NCBI RefSeq assembly: GCF_025837155.1
Contig: NZ_CP107549.1
Coordinates: 2,170,001-2,234,000 of the forward strand
From: Pseudomonas sp. Z8(2022)
Lineage (GTDB): Bacteria; Pseudomonadota; Gammaproteobacteria; Pseudomonadales; Pseudomonadaceae
Length of the DNA: 64,000 nt
Reading direction: 5' to 3'
Shown: piece by piece, positions 59,573 through 64,000 of the stretch
Position numbering within the stretch: the stretch's first letter is position 1
Layout of the letters: the number at the start of each line of letters is the position of its first letter
Program-made: the position numbers and the translations under genes
Notes under the pieces: model-generated
Seen by the model: the letters and a program-made list of their open reading frames with translations, nothing else
The model's database searches: none
What the model was told of the DNA's origin: nothing

Positions 59573-60610
59573 ATGATCGATTGGATAGCCGCCATCATTG
59601 AGCTTCACCACGCGCCCTTGCGGAGCGGTGAGGTTATTTGCGTCGAGGCTGACGGCTCTGTGGCCTGGTCTACTCCTCGCAAAATGCTGGTTCGCGGTTC
59701 CCATGAATCAACGATCCATGTCCGCAGCATAGGCGGCGACGGCAAGGGTAATGCCACCCACCTGTATCTCGATGGCAATCCTTCCAAGTGGCTCCAGGGC
59801 CATAACCTCGTCGGCTCTGATGATCTGCTTGCCCTGGTCTTCGATGCTTTTACTCGCCTGGTTGCTGTTCTTGGTTTGACTCCGAATGATTTTGAAGTTC
59901 GAAAGGTGAGGGTAGGGGAGTATCGAATAACTCGGGTTGACTATAACCGTATGTTCGAACTTCCAAGCCGCGCAGATGTTCGCGCCTGGCTCCGCGCCGG
60001 TGAATTCAAGTGTAAGTCACGCCATGGGCGTCCTGTTGCGAACAGGGGCACACTTACTTTCGGTAAGGGTTCGTCGCACTGGTCTGTCGTTTGTTATTGC
60101 AAAGCTGATGAAATTAACGCGGGCGGCTCTCACCGACTTCCAGAGGAACTGCATCAGTTCACTGAAATTTATGACTGGCTCGACAATAAGCTTCGTGTCG
60201 AGCTTCGTTTACGCAGCAAGAAGCTTAAAGCGCTTGGCTTTGAAACGGCCAAAACACTTACCCCGGCGGCTTTATGGGCTCTGTACCGCCAGTTTATAGG
60301 GGAACTTGATATGTCAGAGCAAATTGAACTCAATTCTGAGCAACTCCTTGAGCTTCCTACTAAGGTGCGAGGTACTTATGCCCTTTGGAAACAAGGTCAT
60401 GACTTGCGGGAAATGATGCCCAACGGTACATATTACCGTCACCGTGATGTTCTCATGGGTTTCGGTATTGATATCAATATTCGCTGTGATCGTCGCGACG
60501 ACAGTAACGTTATTCCGATGATCCGCGTTATTGAAGCCGCCCCCGCCAAAATTCCTTCGTTCTTTTTTGAGAAGGGTCTTGTCCATCATTCAACTCGGCG
60601 GGTTGGTTAA
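59573..60610 (+). CDS. Phage replication initiator II/X family, copy 3
   Basis: Identical to 47057-48094. Confidence 0.9.
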   Translation: MIDWIAAIIELHHAPLRSGEVICVEADGSVAWSTPRKMLVRGSHESTIHVRSIGGDGKGNATHLYLDGNPSKWLQGHNLVGSDDLLALVFDAFTRLVAVLGLTPNDFEVRKVRVGEYRITRVDYNRMFELPSRADVRAWLRAGEFKCKSRHGRPVANRGTLTFGKGSSHWSVVCYCKADEINAGGSHRLPEELHQFTEIYDWLDNKLRVELRLRSKKLKALGFETAKTLTPAALWALYRQFIGELDMSEQIELNSEQLLELPTKVRGTYALWKQGHDLREMMPNGTYYRHRDVLMGFGIDINIRCDRRDDSNVIPMIRVIEAAPAKIPSFFFEKGLVHHSTRRVG

Positions 60611-60843
60611 TGAAAAGCATGTTTGATACTTACTTTGGCGGCGCAGTTTCTTCTAGGGCTAAGATGCAAGAAAAGATTCGTCAGATGAAAACAGACGGCA
60701 GCGTCATTGAGGAAACGGCTAAGGCTGTCGAATCTCGCACGGCTGCTGAACTTGTTGACGCTCAAGTTTCAATTAACAAAGAGCGCCAATGGAAAATCAT
60801 TCAAAACACAAAGTCCGCTCCCTACTGTGGTGAGCGTTATTAA
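60610..60843 (+). CDS. Phage 77-aa protein, copy 3
   Basis: Identical to 48094-48327. Confidence 0.75.
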   Translation: MKSMFDTYFGGAVSSRAKMQEKIRQMKTDGSVIEETAKAVESRTAAELVDAQVSINKERQWKIIQNTKSAPYCGERY

Positions 60844-60908
60844 TCTGCCCGGTTGGGCATTAACTAAGCTGGCATAAGTTCCAGCGCCGCAACTCAAGAG
60901 GCTACACA

Positions 60909-61211
60909 ATGGAAATTACTGTTCTCGTAACTGCAAGCTGCACTTACCGCTCCGGCACTTCTGGCAAGGGTAATCCTTACACTATGGCTGAGGCGTTCGC
61001 TGTTCTCCCTGGTGTCGATTTTCCGCAAAAGTTCTCCTACTACTGCCAGGATGTTCGTGAGGTTCTTCCGCAAGGTGAATATCTCGCGCCGTTGACTGGT
61101 GAAGTAAAAGACGGTCGTCTCGTCTTCAACGTCGATCCCCGCCAGGCTCGCCGCAAGGCCGCTCCTGAAAAGCCTGCTGCAGCTCAACAGCAGCAATCAA
61201 AAACGGCCTAA
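60909..61211 (+). CDS. Phage ssDNA-binding protein, copy 3
   Basis: Identical to 48393-48695. Confidence 0.88.
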   Translation: MEITVLVTASCTYRSGTSGKGNPYTMAEAFAVLPGVDFPQKFSYYCQDVREVLPQGEYLAPLTGEVKDGRLVFNVDPRQARRKAAPEKPAAAQQQQSKTA

Positions 61212-61226
61212 GGGGAGACCGCCGCC

Positions 61227-61316
61227 ATGCTTCGTTACCTCTCGATGTTCGCTATAGGCCTCTGCACTGGCTACGTGTGGGCGTTCGCTGACTTCGCTCT
61301 GGCGGCCACCTTTTGA
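61227..61316 (+). CDS. Phage 29-aa membrane protein, copy 3
   Basis: Identical to 48711-48800. Confidence 0.7.
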   Translation: MLRYLSMFAIGLCTGYVWAFADFALAATF

Positions 61317-61513
61317 ACGCGATTACCTGCGATGGCACTTGGTCAACTTCCGGCGGCACTCCCGTGTGCACCGGAACTTTGCAAAGTGTCTCGCTCAACG
61401 AACTTAACCAGCCCTGGTTAAGCGCCGAAGAATATGAGCAACTGCGCGGCGACGCAATTCAGTTGTTCATGATCGTCTTTGGCTTTCTTGTGCTCAAAAA
61501 GGCACTTTCTTAG
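61313..61513 (+). CDS. Phage minor coat-like protein, copy 3
   Basis: Identical to 48797-48997. Confidence 0.7.
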   Translation: MNAITCDGTWSTSGGTPVCTGTLQSVSLNELNQPWLSAEEYEQLRGDAIQLFMIVFGFLVLKKALS

Positions 61514-61529
61514 CAATGGAGTAATACAA

Positions 61530-61730
61530 ATGAAAGCATTCAATGTCGTGCGTAAGTACGGTCGTCAAGCTGCTGTTGCTGCGACTTCTCTTCTGGCTGT
61601 TCCGGCCTTCGCCGCTGTCGATACCACCGAGCTCGATGGTGCAAAAACTGACGCTATGGCTGTCTGCGCTATCGTTTTCGGCATTCTCGTGGCTATTGCC
61701 GCGTACAAGTACGTCCGTCGCGCCCTGTAA
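61530..61730 (+). CDS. Phage major coat protein, copy 3
   Basis: Identical to 49014-49214. Confidence 0.9.
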   Translation: MKAFNVVRKYGRQAAVAATSLLAVPAFAAVDTTELDGAKTDAMAVCAIVFGILVAIAAYKYVRRAL

Positions 61731-61746
61731 TCGGGCTGGCGTCAAT

Positions 61747-61778
61747 AAAGCCCGGTACTCGTTATCGGGCTTTTTTTT
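61747..61778 (+). terminator. Terminator after major coat gene, copy 3
   Basis: Same hairpin and T run as 49231-49262. Confidence 0.9.
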
Positions 61779-61790
61779 GAGGGGTAGGGC

Positions 61791-61862
61791 ATGGACGGTA
61801 ATTTTATAGTCTTCGTTATTGTCCTGATTTGTTTTTGGACAATCTTTTTCGGGCGGGTTTGA
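61791..61862 (+). CDS. Phage 23-aa membrane protein, copy 3
   Basis: Identical to 49275-49346. Confidence 0.6.
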   Translation: MDGNFIVFVIVLICFWTIFFGRV

Positions 61863-61863
61863 T

Positions 61864-63177
61864 ATGCGTATATGTATAATCCTTGCTCTGTCTCTTTTGT
61901 TTTCAACTGCAAGTTATGCCGAGAGGTATTATTGGCGCGTAGCATTTCCCGAACCCTCCGCCACACAATATCCGTCTGCTGCTGCTGCATGTGCTGCTAA
62001 CCATCAGTATTACGCGTCCGTTCATGGTGGCTCATATGCAGCGATTGAGCATGAAATAATTAAGAATTCGGAAACTGTTTGGACGTGTGAGACCTACGGG
62101 CTTAATAGGAACCCTTATAGCGGTCAGTTGGAGAGATATGGCAAGTGGAGCAACGCTGCTCAGCGATATGGTGATGGGTGCGAGGGGTTGGACTATGACC
62201 CGTTAACTGGCGGCTGTAAGGCTCCCTCGCAGTGCGAATCCAAGGCTGGCCAGAGCACCACTTGGTCAATGCTGCGCCCCGACCTTAACGGCCTTGGTCC
62301 TATCGAATATGGCTGTGAGGCTGGCTGCCGTATCGCTCTTGGTACGTCTGAATGCGCCCCGGTATCGGAAGGTGCTGAAACCGGCGTTTGCTGGGGCGTT
62401 GGCAGTTATACCGGCGCCGAATGTGAGCCCGGCGATAACCCTACCGGTGGCACGCCGCCGACCGATCCAACCGACCCAACTGACCCGACCGACCCGCCGC
62501 CAGATTGCGGCGACGATCATGTCTGGTCGGGCACTACCTGCGTGCCGAAGCCGCCGGAAGACTGCGACCCAAGCACCGGCGAAGTCTGCCCACCTGATGA
62601 TGGAGACGGCGATGGCGACGGCGATGGTGACGGCGATGGCGACGGTGACGGTGATGGCGATGGCGATGGCGACGGCGATGGTGAATGTGATCCTGCTACC
62701 GATCCGGCTCAATGCGCTGGTAATGGCGGTGGCGACTGCGACCCTCTAACTGATCCTGATCAATGCAAGGGTAACGACGACGGCAAGCCATCCGTCCAGG
62801 GCGAAGGGTGCGACGCCGAACTCAAGTGTTCGGGCGACGTTATTCAATGCGCCATTCTGCGCAAACAAAAAGAGCAAGTTTGTTCCTGGGACTATGACAA
62901 GGCCAAGGATCAAATTGAACAGGCCGTTAATTCTCCTGAGTACGAACTTAATACTGAGACCATCAACCTGGGCAACTCATTCTCGGAGGGCGCTAACGGC
63001 TCGCGTTGGCTTAGTTCCGGTTGTCCTTCGCCTCGTTCTTTCTCTGTAATTGGTCGTTCTTATTCGCTGTCTTGGGAGCCTGTCTGTGACTTCGCGTCTT
63101 CGCTGTCGTACGTGATTGTTGCTATGGCTGGCTTGTTCTTCGCTGTTTATGTTGGTCGCGGTTTAGGAGGTCAGTGA
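61864..63177 (+). CDS. Phage adsorption protein, copy 3
   Basis: Identical to 49348-50661. Confidence 0.85.
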   Translation: MRICIILALSLLFSTASYAERYYWRVAFPEPSATQYPSAAAACAANHQYYASVHGGSYAAIEHEIIKNSETVWTCETYGLNRNPYSGQLERYGKWSNAAQRYGDGCEGLDYDPLTGGCKAPSQCESKAGQSTTWSMLRPDLNGLGPIEYGCEAGCRIALGTSECAPVSEGAETGVCWGVGSYTGAECEPGDNPTGGTPPTDPTDPTDPTDPPPDCGDDHVWSGTTCVPKPPEDCDPSTGEVCPPDDGDGDGDGDGDGDGDGDGDGDGDGDGDGECDPATDPAQCAGNGGGDCDPLTDPDQCKGNDDGKPSVQGEGCDAELKCSGDVIQCAILRKQKEQVCSWDYDKAKDQIEQAVNSPEYELNTETINLGNSFSEGANGSRWLSSGCPSPRSFSVIGRSYSLSWEPVCDFASSLSYVIVAMAGLFFAVYVGRGLGGQ

Positions 63178-63178
63178 T

Positions 63179-63481
63179 ATGCCTTTTGTTGCTATTTTCA
63201 GCTTTCTATCAACTATTGCCGGGCCGTTGGTTCGGCGCATTCTGACCGCCCTGGGCATCGGCATGCTGACGTTTGCCGGTTTTCAGGTTTCGGTTAATGC
63301 TGCGAAAACATATGTACAAAACAACTTTTCCGGGTTGCCGTCTGACGTTGTTCAGATTCTCGGCCTGCTCAAGTTCGATATTGCCGTGAATATCGTGTTT
63401 GCCGCTGTTATTACTCGCGCTGTAATCGCTGGTATGGACAAAGTAACGGGCGGCATTAGCAAGCTCGGTCCGGTCAAGTGA
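63179..63481 (+). CDS. Phage DUF2523 / gpVI-like protein, copy 3
   Basis: Identical to 50663-50965. Confidence 0.85.
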   Translation: MPFVAIFSFLSTIAGPLVRRILTALGIGMLTFAGFQVSVNAAKTYVQNNFSGLPSDVVQILGLLKFDIAVNIVFAAVITRAVIAGMDKVTGGISKLGPVK

Positions 63482-63489
63482 GGTGATGT

Positions 63490-64000
63490 ATGTTTGTTCT
63501 TCGCACAGGCCTCCAGGGCAACGGCAAGACACTGAACACCATCAAGGAAGTCGACTTGAAAGCCGCCAAGGAAGGGCGTCAGGTCTACTATCACAACATT
63601 CGCGGTTTCAACCCTGGTGCGGAAGTGCTCCAGGCCGCCTGGGAAGAGTTCGACGATCCGTTGAAGTGGCACCTGCTGCCGCAGAACGCCATGATCGTCA
63701 TCGACGAAGCTCAGACCTTTTTTCGTGTCCGCAAGGCTGGTTCTGCCGTTCCTGACTACGCCAGTGCTCTGGAAACGATGCGTCATCGTGGGCATGAGCT
63801 GCACTGCATCACGCAGAATCCCGGCCTGCTCGACAGTCACTTCCGCAAGCTCTGCAACTCGCATATCCACTACGTCCGCGGCCACAAGGGGAAGGTCGTC
63901 AAGCGCTGGGAGTTTGAGCGGGTCAATCCAGAGGTTGAGAAGCGGAACAACTTCACCGATGGCCAAGCCACCCGCATTCTGCTCGATAAGAAGTATTTCG
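63490..64000 (+). CDS. Zot/gpI assembly ATPase, copy 3 (partial)
   Basis: First 170 residues, identical to the other copies and including both Walker motifs; cut by the window edge. Confidence 0.92.
   Translation, partial: MFVLRTGLQGNGKTLNTIKEVDLKAAKEGRQVYYHNIRGFNPGAEVLQAAWEEFDDPLKWHLLPQNAMIVIDEAQTFFRVRKAGSAVPDYASALETMRHRGHELHCITQNPGLLDSHFRKLCNSHIHYVRGHKGKVVKRWEFERVNPEVEKRNNFTDGQATRILLDKKYF

Larger units (their letters stand above)
58508..64000 (+). mobile_element. Integrated filamentous phage, copy 3 (cut by window edge)
   Basis: 5493 of 6258 bases present; runs off inside the Zot gene. Whether the array ends after this copy cannot be seen. Confidence 0.95.

Noticed and set aside
45992..64000. 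Repeat array as a pure assembly artefact
   Set aside because: The left junction differs from internal junctions exactly as Xer integration predicts, and each unit carries complete att structures. Copy number could still be wrong.

Overview
This window is chromosomal DNA from a Pseudomonas. The gene content fits the P. aeruginosa / mendocina / oleovorans side of the genus: metH-cti-nfuA order, a complete mexEF-oprN operon with mexT and mexS, an OprD-type porin, and imuA-imuB-dnaE2. The species is inferred from gene content only. About the first 45.98 kb is host DNA. The remaining ~18 kb is a head-to-tail array of one filamentous phage (inovirus) with a repeat period of exactly 6258 bp: two full copies plus most of a third that runs off the right edge.

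Host layout. 1-4.6 kb: the start of metH (minus), fatty-acid cis/trans isomerase cti, and nfuA. 4.6-9.9 kb: two small minus-strand genes, a membrane-anchored catalase-fold protein, a di-haem c-type enzyme of the RoxA / 10S-dioxygenase type, and a divergent Fis-type regulator whose AAA+ domain lacks the sigma-54 contact loop. 10-19 kb: NMN uptake and phosphorylation pair (pnuC and NadR-like), a chemoreceptor, uppP followed by a cold-shock/DUF1294 gene, a periplasmic solute-binding-like protein and a 7TMR-DISM diguanylate cyclase. 19-27 kb: oprN-mexF-mexE, mexT and mexS with two candidate MexT sites. 27-33.6 kb: cheV, an AraC regulator, an NDH-2-like flavoprotein facing a MocR regulator across a 22-bp palindrome, and an OprD porin. 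33.6-34 kb: a Fur-box-plus-terminator arrangement that may encode an iron-regulated small RNA. 34-39 kb: SOS mutagenesis cassette imuA-imuB-dnaE2 with a clear LexA box. 39-45.8 kb: two small genes and the ligase-associated DNA repair cluster (exonuclease, ATP-dependent ligase, Lhr-like helicase, PdeM), in which the ligase is broken by a frameshift with an apparent internal deletion.

Phage array. Each unit holds, in order: an inverted pair of dif-like Xer sites, four GGTACC repeats, an 84-aa coiled-coil protein, a hairpin-rich non-coding region, a divergent 66-aa repressor-like gene, the II/X-family replication initiator, a 77-aa protein, the ssDNA-binding protein, small membrane/coat proteins, the major coat protein followed by a terminator, a TspB-type adsorption protein, a DUF2523/gpVI protein, the Zot/gpI assembly ATPase and a 25-aa membrane peptide. 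No integrase gene is present. The array starts exactly in a chromosomal dif XerC arm, and the paired inverted dif-like sites match the folded single-stranded attP used by CTX-phi in Vibrio cholerae. I therefore read the element as an integrase-less inovirus that uses host XerC/XerD to enter dif. This also places the window next to the replication terminus, which the polarity of KOPS-like octamers supports.
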